From positions 36,567,360-36,631,359 of the forward strand of contig NC_052392.1 in the NCBI RefSeq assembly GCF_009389715.1: a stretch of DNA of 64,000 nucleotides, written 5' to 3'. This DNA comes from Phoenix dactylifera (Eukaryota; Streptophyta; Magnoliopsida; Arecales; Arecaceae). Positions 1 to 11,400 of this stretch are shown here, in pieces. The notes under the pieces are model-generated. The model saw only the letters and a program-made list of their open reading frames with translations, was not told the DNA's origin and searched no databases. The translations under genes and the position numbers were made by a program. Position 1 is the stretch's first letter. Each line of letters opens with the position of its first letter.

Positions 1-327
1 AAAGATTTCATAGGTATATAGGATCAAATGCTTTCATGCGTCTTTTCTGATCTGTTTTTCTGTGAACGTTCCGTGCCTTTTTTTATTTTCTAATTAATTT
101 GCTTGGCTACGTGGAAGCTCATCGACCATCAAAGAAAAAGCAACATATAAAGAGATCATTTTCGAATCTGTGAGACTGTTTTAGAATCGTATAAAGAGAC
201 CATTTGAGAAGCCACCAAGAAATCGCATGGCATTGCCTTGTCGCTCGTAAGAGGGCGGCCGGCCACTTGGTTCGCCACTTGGGCATCTTCCATTTTTTTT
301 CTTTTTCTCTTTTTAATTTTTTTCATG
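1..327. other. Intergenic, nothing recognised
   Basis: AT-rich sequence to the left of the first TRIM element. Short open frames run across it but have no recognisable protein similarity and no splice or promoter context. The bases just before the TRIM (ATAGC, 328-332) are its target-site duplication. Confidence 0.6.
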
Positions 328-332
328 ATAGC

Positions 333-771
333 TGTGAGGATGCATGCGGGCGTGTGTTTAGTTTCACATCGGTTATTCGCTGGGTAGATCTTAGGTACTT
401 ATACAGGATCAAAAAATCTAAATAATATCTTCCGGCTAGCCATTTTGGGTGAGGTCTTGGGTTGTTACAAATGGTATCAGAGCGAACCCGATCCATAACT
501 TATGTGGAATAGGGGGACATTGCAGCACGAATCCATTGGGATTGACCACGGACCAATCGTGATATTTGTGACTAGATTTGAATGGATTTGAACCCTTAGC
601 ATGACGAGGATGTCAGGGCTTGAACGGGGAGAGTATGTGAGGACCCGTGCGGGCGTGTGTTTAGTCCCACATCGATTATTTGCTGAGTAGATCTTGGATA
701 CTTATACAGGATCAAGGAACCCAAACAATACTTTCCGACTAGCTATTTTGGATAGTTCTTGGATTGTTACA
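333..771 (+). mobile_element. TRIM retrotransposon, copy 1
   Basis: A complete terminal-repeat retrotransposon in miniature, 439 bp, with no coding capacity. Two direct terminal repeats of about 137 bp (333-469 and 636-771) start TGTGAGGA and end TTGTTACA. A primer-binding site TGGTATCAGAGC, matching the 3' end of initiator-Met tRNA, lies at 472-483, two bases after the first repeat. A purine-rich tract GAACGGGGAGAGTA (622-635) directly precedes the second repeat. The target duplication ATAGC is perfect (328-332 and 772-776). The element must be mobilised in trans. The right end lies 235 bp before the LecRK start codon, so it is within that gene's likely promoter. Confidence 0.93.
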
Positions 772-776
772 ATAGC

Positions 777-1006
777 TTTGCATCTGGATAATCACAACTG
801 CTCGTTTCTATTATCAGTTCCATTTATCAAGTGCTCATCTTAATGCATCGCTACAGAAACAAATCTTTTGCCCCAGCAAGCAAGCCATTTGTTGCATAAT
901 TATCTTTCTTTTAGAAAAGCTGCACGATGTACATCACTAAATCCTTTGCCATTCATAAAATAAATCACCAAACAGCCTTCGAATTCTTCTTACCCATCAA
1001 ACAAGC
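777..1006 (+). promoter_or_regulatory. Proximal upstream region of LecRK gene 1
   Basis: About 230 bp between the TRIM target duplication and the LecRK ATG. It is AT-rich with TATA-like stretches (for example around 955-965), but no single promoter element can be fixed by eye. The TRIM insertion means that anything further upstream has been displaced by 444 bp relative to an empty site. Confidence 0.35.
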
Positions 1007-4000
1007 ATGGCTCTCTGCAATTCATCTCTCCAAGCCTTGGTGCCTCTGCTTCAGTTGTTGTGCTTCATATTCCCCGTAGCAAGCTCTCTCTCCTTCAACT
1101 TCTCCAGCTTCAACCAGGACAACACAAACATAGTCTACGATGGCGACGCCTTCTTGATCAACCATGTCATCCAGCTCACCAAGAACCAGCTCGACTCTCC
1201 GATCGAGAAGAGCGAAGGCAGAATCGCATATTCCGAGCCAGTGCCTATCTGGGACAAAGATTCTGACGAGCTCGCCGATTTCAATACATGCTTCTCCTTC
1301 GTCATCAATGGCTTCAATAAAACGGTAAGTGCCGATGGGCTTGCCTTCTTCCTCTCATCATTCCCTTCCGAGATCCCAGATAACTCATATGGCGGGGCTC
1401 TTGGACTATTTAACCTTGCTGGTGCTAACACGACCGCGGATCGTGTCGTGGCCGTCGAGTTCGATACCTTCAAAAATCCGGAGTATAATGATTCAAGTTC
1501 CAATCACATTGGAATTGATATTAACACAATCTTTTCCGTCGCATGGCTCGATTTGAATATTAGCATCAGACAGAATATCAAGTTTAATGCTTGTGTCAGT
1601 TACAATGCCAAAAGTAAAAATTTTACTGTGTTTCTCAGTAGTCCTAGAAACCACACATGGAATTGGAGCCTCTCTTATGGTGTTGACTTGAGGATGGTCC
1701 TGCCGGAAAAGGTAGCCGTTGGCTTCTCGGCTGCCACCGGTAACCAAGTCGAGTCACACTGCTTATTGTCTTGGAATTTCAGTTCCTCTGATTTGAGTCA
1801 TCAGGACTATCGTCCCAATCCACATCCAAGCACCAATTCCAGGCATAAGCCTAGTTTTAAACCCTTTGGGCTTGCCATGGGCATTGGGATGCTGTTCTGT
1901 GGGTTGATTTTGGTTTGGCTTGGAAGATGTTTATATAAGATGGCTAGTACAGGGAAGAAGGAAGAGATGGCCATTGATTCATTAATCCATGATACGCTTG
2001 AGATAGGGAGTGGGCCTAGGAGATACTCCTTCGGTGCACTTGCGAGTGCAACCAAAAGTTTTTCCAAGGAGGGGAAGCTTGGGGAAGGAGGATTTGGGGA
2101 GGTGTACAAGGGAGTACTGCATGACTCCAAACTAGAAGTGGCCATCAAAAGAATCTCCAGAGGTTCAAACCAAGGAGCAAAAGAGTACATATCTGAAGTC
2201 ACAATCATAAGCCGGTTACGCCATCGCAATCTTGTGCAGCTGATCGGCTTTTGCCATGAAAGGGGTGAACTGCTGCTCGTCTACGAGTACATGCCAAACA
2301 AAAGCCTTGAGTACCATCTCTACAGCGAGGAAAGATTGCTTGCATGGCCAGAGAGGTACAAAATTGCTCTGGGATTGGCCTCAGCTTTGCTCTACCTTCA
2401 TGAAGAGTGGGAGCTGTGTGTAGTTCATAGAGATGTGAAGCCTAGCAATGTGATGCTGGATTCAGAGTTCAATGCGAAGCTCGGTGACTTCGGCTTGGCA
2501 AGGTTGATGAACCATGATAGCAATCTAGAAACAACGATCTTGGCAGGGACCATGGGATACATTGCACCTGAATATGCCACCACAGGTAATGTGAACTGTT
2601 AAACTTCAATTTAATTTTACATTATATTTAAATGTTAAAAGATGTTGTTTAAATTGTTCTGCTTCTGATAATAACAGGATAATCCAATAAAATGTAAGCT
2701 TCAAGCCCTTACTAAACACAAATTGAGGCTTGAATGGTAGTAATAAATCTCGATCTTAAGTTTTTTATGACAATGAAATTTTCAGTTTTTAATTTATTAT
2801 TTTGTGTTTTACGAAAATACGAGATGATAAAAATTAGAATAATATGATAATAATATATACATTAAATAATTATTCTTCTTATTCAAGGTGTGGACTTACC
2901 CTAGTCAAAGTCTTTGGAGCAGCAGCTCATGGCGTCGCTTCTGATGGACATATGGATTACCTTACTTTTTGAGTCAAGGCCGCATACCTTTAGGAAAATG
3001 CTTGGGGCCCAACTATGTTCCCCCACCCCCCCCACCCAAAAAAAAAAAAGCTTCGTTACAATGTACCGCACTTTGATTGGCCTTCACAACACAAATCAGT
3101 GGGACCGCACAAAATCAAAAATAAAATAAAATAAAATAAAGAGATTCTTTTAATTTTTGAATAATTAAATGAGTATGGAATCTGGACGTCCTTCTGCCAT
3201 CATCCTCTGTGGAGGAAATGCAACTCTTACCCTTCTCTTTAACAAGCACGAGACCTCATGGAATGCATGAAAGTAATTTAGTTTCTTTAAAAAATATAGA
3301 ATTAGATGTTCAAAAAAATTATGATTATTAAAGTTGGATGAATTTTACAACATTTAGTGTGAAAATTAAAATAAAAATCTTAATGTTAGTATCAAATACA
3401 AACCAAACTTTAATGAGATCAATTGTTGATCTGTCAATATGCCGGACCCAAAAAAATGAAAATTTTGCAAGATATTTGCCACACCAACGACACATTGGAT
3501 GGAAATTGGACAAGCATATGAGCGTGGTGACGATGCATCTTAACATATTTCTTCCTTGCATTATTTGTCCTTTTTTTATGAAACATTATATTATTTATCT
3601 TACGATATACTTGTCTATCTTATATTATAAATAAGGGAGAAATATATAGAAAGATTATTGATCAAAATCTCATTATATTTATATAATAAATTTACTAAAA
3701 GATGATGAAAAGTGGGTAGCTAAGATGCATATATTAGATTTTATTTGTTGAAAACATTTGTACAATACAAGAATACAACTAAAATTCTTCCTAATAACAT
3801 TTTCATCTACAGAACAAACCCAATCATATTTGAGATTTTAAATTTTAATAATAGATATTTTTAAATGGCAATTTTTTTTAAAAAAAGTACCAAAAATCCA
3901 AATGAAAATTCTATTTTAATTTTATAATTGTAGTTTTATCTTATGTATTGTTTTTTTTTGTCTTAAAATATGTGTTGTATGGTTTCGGTTGCCAGTCCTA

Positions 4001-4977
4001 AGTTTATAAGAGATGCCCTTCATATGTCCAAAATTGCATTTTAAGAAAAAAAAAATTAACTCAACAACCAAAGTTGGCCTTAAGCGATGCGCATGATGAA
4101 GTTACCCTTTTTAACTTTAGCATTTTATAGGTAGTGCACAAGTGGCTTGTGTGGGGTCAAATATGGTCTTAACCTCAGCTAACTTTAGTTAAGACTAGGG
4201 CTAAGCTTAATTTAGCCATATTTCAATATTATATCCTGGCTTAGTACATCATGTATTTTGTTGAGTAGAACTCGTGATAGCCTAAGGAATAGCAACCCAA
4301 GAATTATTCAAAATAGTCTAGTTTTATGATGGCTGATTTGTTTGAGTTCTTTTCCACAAAGATTTTGCTTATAAGTTAATGTTTTTCCTTGACTCTATTT
4401 AAAGAAGAGAAAGGTAATGGATGGTTGCTGCCATACACATGTGCTAGGAATTTGAATAGCATGAAATTTTCTCTATTGTTGTATTGTAACTTAATTTATT
4501 TTATGTAACTTGAAAAGTAATATTCATAACCATAATTTTTTTAGTTGTACTAAATGAAATGCATCTTAATATGCAACAGGAAAAGCTAGCAAAGAGTCTG
4601 ACGTCTATAGCTTTGGAGTAGTAATATTAGAAATTGCATGTGGTAGGAAGCCAATTGAAGCAAAGGAGAAGCAAAGCGAAGTGAAATTGGTAGGCTGGGT
4701 TTGGGAGCTTTATGGGAATAATATGTGTTTGAGTGCAGTGGACCAAAGGTTAAACATGGAATATGATCCACAACAAATGGAGCAATTGATGATTCTGGGG
4801 CTGTGGTGTGCTCATCCAGATTACACTCGACGACCATCTATAAGACAAGTCATCAATGTTCTAAAATTCAATGCTCCACTGCCAGTTTTGCCACCCAAGA
4901 TGCCTATTCCGATGTTCTATTCTCCTCCAGTTGAAGCACATAATCTTTGCAATAGCTACTCTACTAGTTCGACTTAA
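1007..4977 (+). CDS. L-type lectin-domain receptor-like kinase (clade IX-like), copy 1
   Basis: Exons 1007-2585 and 4580-4977 join (phase 1, GT-AG) into 658 codons. Family role: a plasma-membrane receptor kinase with an extracellular legume-lectin fold; clade IX members act in immunity and cell-death signalling. Seen in the protein: signal peptide about 1-27, legume-lectin domain about 28-258 with a VAVEFDTF core motif near 148-155 and many N-glycosylation sequons, a transmembrane helix about 287-306, and a kinase domain from about 350. The kinase has a GEGGFGEVYKG loop, catalytic Lys381 (VAIK), alphaC Glu397, HRD at 474-476 and DFG at 494-496, so it looks catalytically competent. Exon 2 supplies subdomains VIII-XI and a short tail. 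The intron splits the codon after EYATT in the activation segment, as in the second copy. The start is the first ATG before a clear signal peptide. TRIM elements flank the gene on both sides. Confidence 0.93.
2586..4579 (+). other. Intron of LecRK gene 1
   Basis: A 1994-bp GT-AG intron that is strongly AT-rich. It contains a C-run followed by an A-run near 3021-3050 and a short AAATA pentamer run at about 3118-3140. No other structure was recognised. It is about 2.7 times longer than the equivalent intron of the second copy. Confidence 0.85.
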
Positions 4978-5967
4978 TTAAGTTCGGGGATTGAAGATGG
5001 TAAGCCATGTCAAAAAGTTGAGCATTGACACCGTTTTACTCATTAGATCAGCATGAAAGATTTTAGATATACAAGTTTGTGCCCTCTCATCTATGCAAAA
5101 CTTATTTATATTTTTTGTAATTGCGAAGTAAAAGGATTCGCTTAAGCATTGGAATAATTTTTTGACGATGTGATTTCAATATTTTGATGAAATTATGGTT
5201 GGGTTTGTCTTCATCCCTATATATTTGGTGTGTTATGCTTTTTTCTCCTTACTCAAGATACCCTGTATGTAGATCTCATTAGCTTGTAATATATGAATTT
5301 GTATTGTTTAACCCAGCCCTTTATGTGAAAGACTTTTCGATTGTATGACAAATTTTCTTCTTTAGCCAACAAACATAGTGCTTTCCTTTCTTGCTTATTT
5401 TCCTATATTGGGTTATAATTCATAAGCTCTATTTTCTTTATCATTTAGAAGAGATGAAGTATTTAATTGATGGATAACATATCTTGATATATAAGTCATT
5501 CCACATTATTACTCGATAAATGGATACAATCAACATATTTCTATCACAAGAAGGTTCATTAGATATTTTGCGTAAGTAATGCTACAAGGCTCTTATTATT
5601 TATACAAGTACAAGTTTCTTGTCATGTGGCATAAAAGGATTTATGCAATTGACAAGGTTGTTGCCAATAAAAAGTTTGGTTGAATTTGAACTTACTAAAT
5701 CAGAATTTATAAGATTGATTTCAACTTTGTTATGTACATGCAACCAGCAACATCAAGCATTTTCTTTTTTTCCCTTTCAAAGTGATGAAAAGAAAAGGGG
5801 AGAAATTTGTTCATGTCGACATAAAAGAGTTTGCCAGATCACTTGGATATAGTGTCATGTGCCTTTTTCTTCCTCCTTTATTTCCTATTTATTTTTAGGC
5901 TTCACAAGTTCTAGTATAAACTAGCCAAATCATAGACCAAACATTAGGTCAACATGTTAGATTTGTA
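4978..5967. other. 3' flank of LecRK gene 1
   Basis: AT-rich 3' UTR and intergenic sequence. No further gene was recognised. The last five bases (TAAGA, 5968-5972) are the left target duplication of the second TRIM. Confidence 0.5.
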
Positions 5968-5972
5968 TAAGA

Positions 5973-6411
5973 TGTAACAACCCAGAACCTCGCCCAAAAT
6001 GGCTAGCCGGAAGGTATTATTTGGGTTCCTTGATCCTGTATAAATACTCAAGATCTACCCAGCGAATAATCGATGTGGGACTAAACACACGCCCGCACGG
6101 GTCCTCACATACTCCCCCCGTTCAAGCCCTGACGTCCTCGTTAGGCTAAGGGTTCATATCTATTCAAATCTAATCACAAACACCACGATTGGCCCGTGGT
6201 CAGCCCCAATAGATCCGTGCTGCAGTGTCTCCTAGTCCACATAGGTTATGGGCAGGGTTCGTTCTGATACCATTTGTAACAATCCAGAGCCTCGCCCAAA
6301 ATGGCTAGCCGGAAGGTATTATTTGGGTTCCTTGATCCTGTATAAGTACCCAAGATCTATCCAGTAAATAACCGATGTGGGACTAAACACACGCCCGCAC
6401 GAGTCCTCACA
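5973..6411 (-). mobile_element. TRIM retrotransposon, copy 2 (reverse orientation)
   Basis: Same family and same length (439 bp) as the TRIM at 333-771, inserted in the opposite orientation. The terminal repeats are 5973-6109 and 6275-6411 (137 bp each), reading TGTAACA...CCTCACA on the + strand. The complement of the primer-binding site is at 6261-6272, with one mismatch to the initiator-Met tRNA complement. The complement of the purine tract follows the left repeat at about 6110-6123. The target duplication TAAGA is perfect (5968-5972 and 6412-6416). It lies about 1 kb downstream of the LecRK stop codon. It has no coding capacity. Confidence 0.93.
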
Positions 6412-6416
6412 TAAGA

Positions 6417-8061
6417 TTTCTGTTGTGCTCTACTTAGAGCATGCCTGCTAATATACCTTGGTTATGTTAAGATATCTACTATAACTCAAGAACATATTAT
6501 CTAAGTAAGAGAACAATAATAATTGTTAGATATTGTACATACTGTGAAAGAAGTCTTCTATGGCTTTTTCTATAAAAAAAGAGAGGAAAAGATGGAGTGG
6601 CTCACTCAGTCACTCTACGAAATAATTTTTAAAAATAATGAAGAAAATGCTAAGATGGAGCTACTCATGATGACCAACTGAATGCGCCGAGCCTCATAAG
6701 AAACATGAAACCACATATTTCATGGATATATAAAATCTATTTAATGAAATGATATCATGAGTTAGAGATGGAGATAATTTATATAGAAAATGAGAGTGAA
6801 AAATGTGGGTTGAGCTGCCGGCGCGCCGAAAGTTCCCATTGTAACGGAGAGATACAAAAATAAGTTTTTTTTTCTAATATATAAAAAGATAAGTCAATCA
6901 TGGATATAATATCTACTTTTATAATGCAAACTCTTTGGAGGCTTCGTCTATTTGGTTGTCATAAATCTTCTCTGTTAAGCCAACCATTAGCAAGCATCAT
7001 TGCAACTATACTCTTTTTTTATTAAATAACTTTCTATGAGCAATTTTGATTGATAATGTCCATATATCCATCAAATGCTTTTGCTTCTTGAATAAATAGC
7101 ACCCAAACTACTCCTATAAGCCATATACATCATACACAACAAATCTAGTTTTTTCCAGAATTATCACATTCTAAGGATTGTTTCAGGGTGAAATCATTGT
7201 GCGCATATATATTTATATGAGTTCTCTAAAAAGATCCACAAAAATATTGTGCGCATAAATATTTATAGACTAATATATATCCGCATGTCAGCATGTGTTT
7301 GGGTTGGGACAAGTATAAGTTTATACTAATAAATGTCATAATAGTGTTATAGGTAACAAGCTTTTAAAGAATAACTATTTTTAGCCATGATACTAAATGG
7401 CCATTATTTTACACTTTTCACTCTCCATCAATAAATTAATATTTTAATTAAAATTTAAAAATATGTTTTCTTATTATCCACAACATTATACTACATCTTT
7501 AAATAGTTTTTAGTCGATAAATAGTGAACTAAGCAAAAAAATAGCATTATTTTGACTATGCACAAGTTTTTATTATAACAATAGCCAATAACAACTATCC
7601 TAGAAGCCAACATCTTATCTTAAATAAATTCAGTTCAAATCAAGGTTGCAATAATAATGTTATTTCATTATAATAGGTCTCCACTGAAATTACTATGGAC
7701 TATTACAAATGATGTTACTTGTTGTATAATCAAAAAAAAAAAAATCAATGGCGGAAAAATAATGCAGTTATTAACTCAAATCACTTGGGACTAAATATTA
7801 TTTTTCTATCAATATATTATATAATTTTTTTTAATGGCTAAAAAATTGAATCTGAAAAATGATTTTATGGATTGAGTGGTCCAAATGTTGAATAGTGGCC
7901 CTTATAACTGCCGTTGTAACATTCTAAACTTTATTATATACTGTAACGGTCTTCCCCGAAACGGGTACGACGACAATGATCTAAAACCACGGTCCACGGT
8001 ATATGAGTAATAAATCGACGGATGTTATTTCTGTCGTAACGGAAAGATAACCGTTTCTGAT
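6417..8061. other. Intergenic between LecRK gene 1 and the EXS gene
   Basis: AT-rich sequence with no recognisable gene or complete transposon. The last few hundred bases (about 7910-8061) have more balanced composition and probably form the upstream region of the EXS gene, but no promoter motif is clear enough to annotate. Confidence 0.45.
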
Positions 8062-8489
8062 ATGTCCCGTTATAAGCTTTCGCTGGTACAAACGGTACCC
8101 GGTCTCCCGCCTCTCCTGTGTCGGGTCACCTCCCGACTTCCGTCCGTCGAAAGAAATCCTCTCTTTTCTCGCCCCTCTCCCCCTCGCTATCTTCCTTCGC
8201 TCCCCATCGTCCCGCTCCCGGCGTCCTTTCTCTCCTCTCCTCTACTTGTCTCCTCCAATCGCCGCCTCCGCCGCCGCCCGTTGCGACGCCCGAGGAATCC
8301 TCCCTCCTCTCCTGATCGAATCTCACCTTCTTTGTCGTCTCTGGCTTTGGGATCCGATCGATAGATGTCGTAGATCTGCTGCCCTCAATCGCGTCCGGAA
8401 GGGGGCTTATAAGATCCAATCCCTGGAAAGCCCCTGGATCTTGGCTGCGTCGTCCGTGATCTAAACGGCATTGGTGGGGGTCTTTCGCG
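8062..8489 (+). promoter_or_regulatory. Pyrimidine-rich 5' leader of the EXS gene, with a two-codon uORF
   Basis: A C/T-rich block (about 8100-8330) typical of plant 5' leaders precedes the EXS start codon. A minimal upstream ORF, ATG TCG TAG, lies at 8365-8373, 116 bp before the inferred start at 8490. A two-codon uORF could lower translation of the main ORF, but whether it is in the mature mRNA depends on the unmapped transcription start. A longer open frame beginning at 8062 is low-complexity Ser/Pro/Arg and is probably not a real protein. Confidence 0.4.
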
Positions 8490-11400
8490 ATGGATCGGAT
8501 CGGTTCTGGTACGGCTTCGGGAGGGGCGCTGAGGTATTTCTTTAACGGCTCCTTGGACCTTAGTTATGTTGGACTTATAGATTTTGGGAATTCTGGTGTT
8601 CATGCCCCTGTTTCTTGTGTTTTTTTATGCTTAATTTGATTTTTCTGTGAAGGCTCGCCGTGTTTGTTGCTCGTTTCATTTGTTTTCTTGAAGATTTTGA
8701 CTTCAAAGTTGATACTTTTTAAGATTTTATGCAGATGTGCTACATGAGATGTGATGTCAATGATGCCTAACTGACGGAAATTTGTTTTTCTGCTGGGTTC
8801 CCACTCCATAGAGGGGAAAAAAACGAAAAAGATAAAAAATAAAGATGCAAACTACATTATACCAAGCATTTAAAACCTCAAATCAACATTGCGATATTTT
8901 CTGGCATTGAATATTTAATAAATGACGTATATAATATTATATAACATATGCGGGGTAGGTTTCTCGGATTTTTATCCGAAAAACAATGATAAGTTAATCC
9001 AATTAAGCTTTGAAAAGTATATTACGTATTGGTATCTTTTGAATTGACAGGGCACACATTTGTTTATCACATGATAGCATCGAAGCATGGTGATGGATCT
9101 TGGTTTATTGCCAAGGGCAAAACTGATGTGAAAATTTTTAAGAATTTGGATACATGTTGGATATCAATCAAAGAAACTATTATACATTTTAAAGATGATA
9201 CTCGGATGTACATTAGAGTACAGAAGAAGATAAGAGGTACATTTTTGATGGATGAGGTTATAACTCTTAGTTTACTTGATATTTCTTGGAAGTTATGACA
9301 TTCGAAATTCTTGTTTTCCGTTGTTGGGTACACTTAAACTGTCATTAGGGGAAATAGAATCATGTTATCATTTGGAAGCTGGAACAACGGGTGTCTCTAA
9401 TTTCATGCAGCTTTAACTGTGAAAAATAAGTTGGTTTCATAATCTGAAATTTATTTGATTCCAATTTTTGAAGTATCAATCCAACCAGCCTTAACTCAGC
9501 AAGTTGCTATCCATTTGGGAGGGGTCTCGGGTTTAAGATTGGGTGATGGTATCCCCAACATATTCCTAAAAAGATCGTCTAATGCATCATACATACCATG
9601 CTGATATCTTTTGATTTTTTTATTAAAGTTTGTGACGTAGAATATCGTGCAGGGTAGTTGGAGATGCACAATAACATGAAATGGATATGCTAATAATATA
9701 GTAGGTGCCCTTAGCTAACTGAACTGTAGTCTAATATAGACTATTTCTAGTCTTGTTATAATCCGGAAGTGACATCTTTTGAAGTCTAAAATACAGTTTG
9801 TCACTGCAAGATACATTACATTGGCATCTCTAGATTTCAGCTAATGTTAGAATTAAGGTCCGCCGTACCGACTGTACCGACGTACCGGTAGGCGTCAGTA
9901 CCACTGGTTTGGCTTGGTTCACGCATCCAACAGCCCAAAAAAAATTTTTGGAACCGGTAGGGGCCGACACCAACCAGTACGGGCCGATACGGGCTGGTAC
10001 TGGTTTTTAACACCGAACCGGACCGGTCAGAGCCGGTACCGATTCAGTACGGGCTGAACCGGCCGGTACGGGCTGCTTTAGCATTCCTTGGTTAGAATAC
10101 ACTGTAAAAGTTTGTTGGAACCCACCAAGAATAAGGGCAAAAATCAAATGTATTGAATTAGAATACGCTGTAAAAATCAAAGCTTTGACTATAGGAGTCC
10201 ACGCTAGCCTATTGCGAATGATCTTAATTGCTAGGTTGACACATATAGTAGCCCATCCTATAAGAGATAGAGTGATTTCCTGACTTGGAATGCCCATTCA
10301 AGAATGTTGACTTCCATCATCTGTATTTGTCTATTATTCTGCTTGTTAGTTATTGTAATTAGTAGAAATTTGATTTGCTATGACGAGATACTGCCATCCT
10401 TATGAGAGACTAGGTTCAATTATGTCTACTGGTTGACTGTACTCATCAACCATCATTTTAGCATGCTATCCTGCTTTCAGGTCCTAATATGTGGCAACCA
10501 CACTCAATTTTCAATCTTGCATGCTGAGCTACACCTATGATTGGAGTTCCTTTACCTGTCTCTACTAGCCCTATTCTTCGTCGAGCTGGCAGCAAACCTG
10601 TTTTCTCTGACCAAAGTAGATGAATACTGTACTTCAAATCACTGCTAGTTTCTTTATTTTTTATAAATAATTTCTTTGGAGATAACTATACATTTGCAGC
10701 ACGCTTAACTCTCTAAGTGTGTTTCAGGATCTGGTGAATTAGGAATCAATAACGACGAAGGCTTTCTGTTTCCGGCAGAGGTAAATGAGATGAAGGGTGG
10801 AAGTATACCAATGCATGGTGCTGCGATAATGCCATCTCCAGTCCTCTTATGGAGATTCAAGGTCATTCTTTTGTTATGTGATTTCTTAATATTTATTTCT
10901 TCCAATTATGATGCTTAAGTTTTCTAGGAAATACCTTAGCTGCCCGTTCAATGGTTCCTCATGATTCTCAATCAATAAAATAAATTTATGGATGCTCTGA
11001 TTCTGTCAATAAATCTGAATCCAATAGGTATGATGCACATAACTTATTTAAGGTGGATTCATACTTGATGGACAACTATGATATTATTATGTCCTTCAAC
11101 TATCAGAACTTTGATCGAAGGCTGCAATCCGATGAGTCAGGGTAGTGCTTGAAAAAAGATATATTACTCAATTATGTTCCCGACAATCCGGGGTCTTGGG
11201 AGGGCCGATTGGGTGCACATCTAACCTTTGTCATTTTTTACACAAAGTGGCTTGAACCTATGCCACTGCACTTGTAAGTCCAAGCTTTTACTATTGCACT
11301 AACTGATGGCCCCTAATCAGAGTTGTGCTTGATGCTTTTTATTTACATGAGCTAAAAATTGCATTCATGCTAATAATTTGATTGTCACTAAGAAGTTAAC

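Noticed and set aside
472..483. tRNA-like word TGGTATCAGAGC as part of a tRNA gene
   Set aside because: It is the primer-binding site of a TRIM element. No cloverleaf or A and B boxes surround it. The same holds at 6261, 46227 and 59574.
9029..9298. 89-codon open frame in EXS intron 1
   Set aside because: No recognisable domain, no ATG at its start and no splice context that joins it in frame to neighbouring exons.
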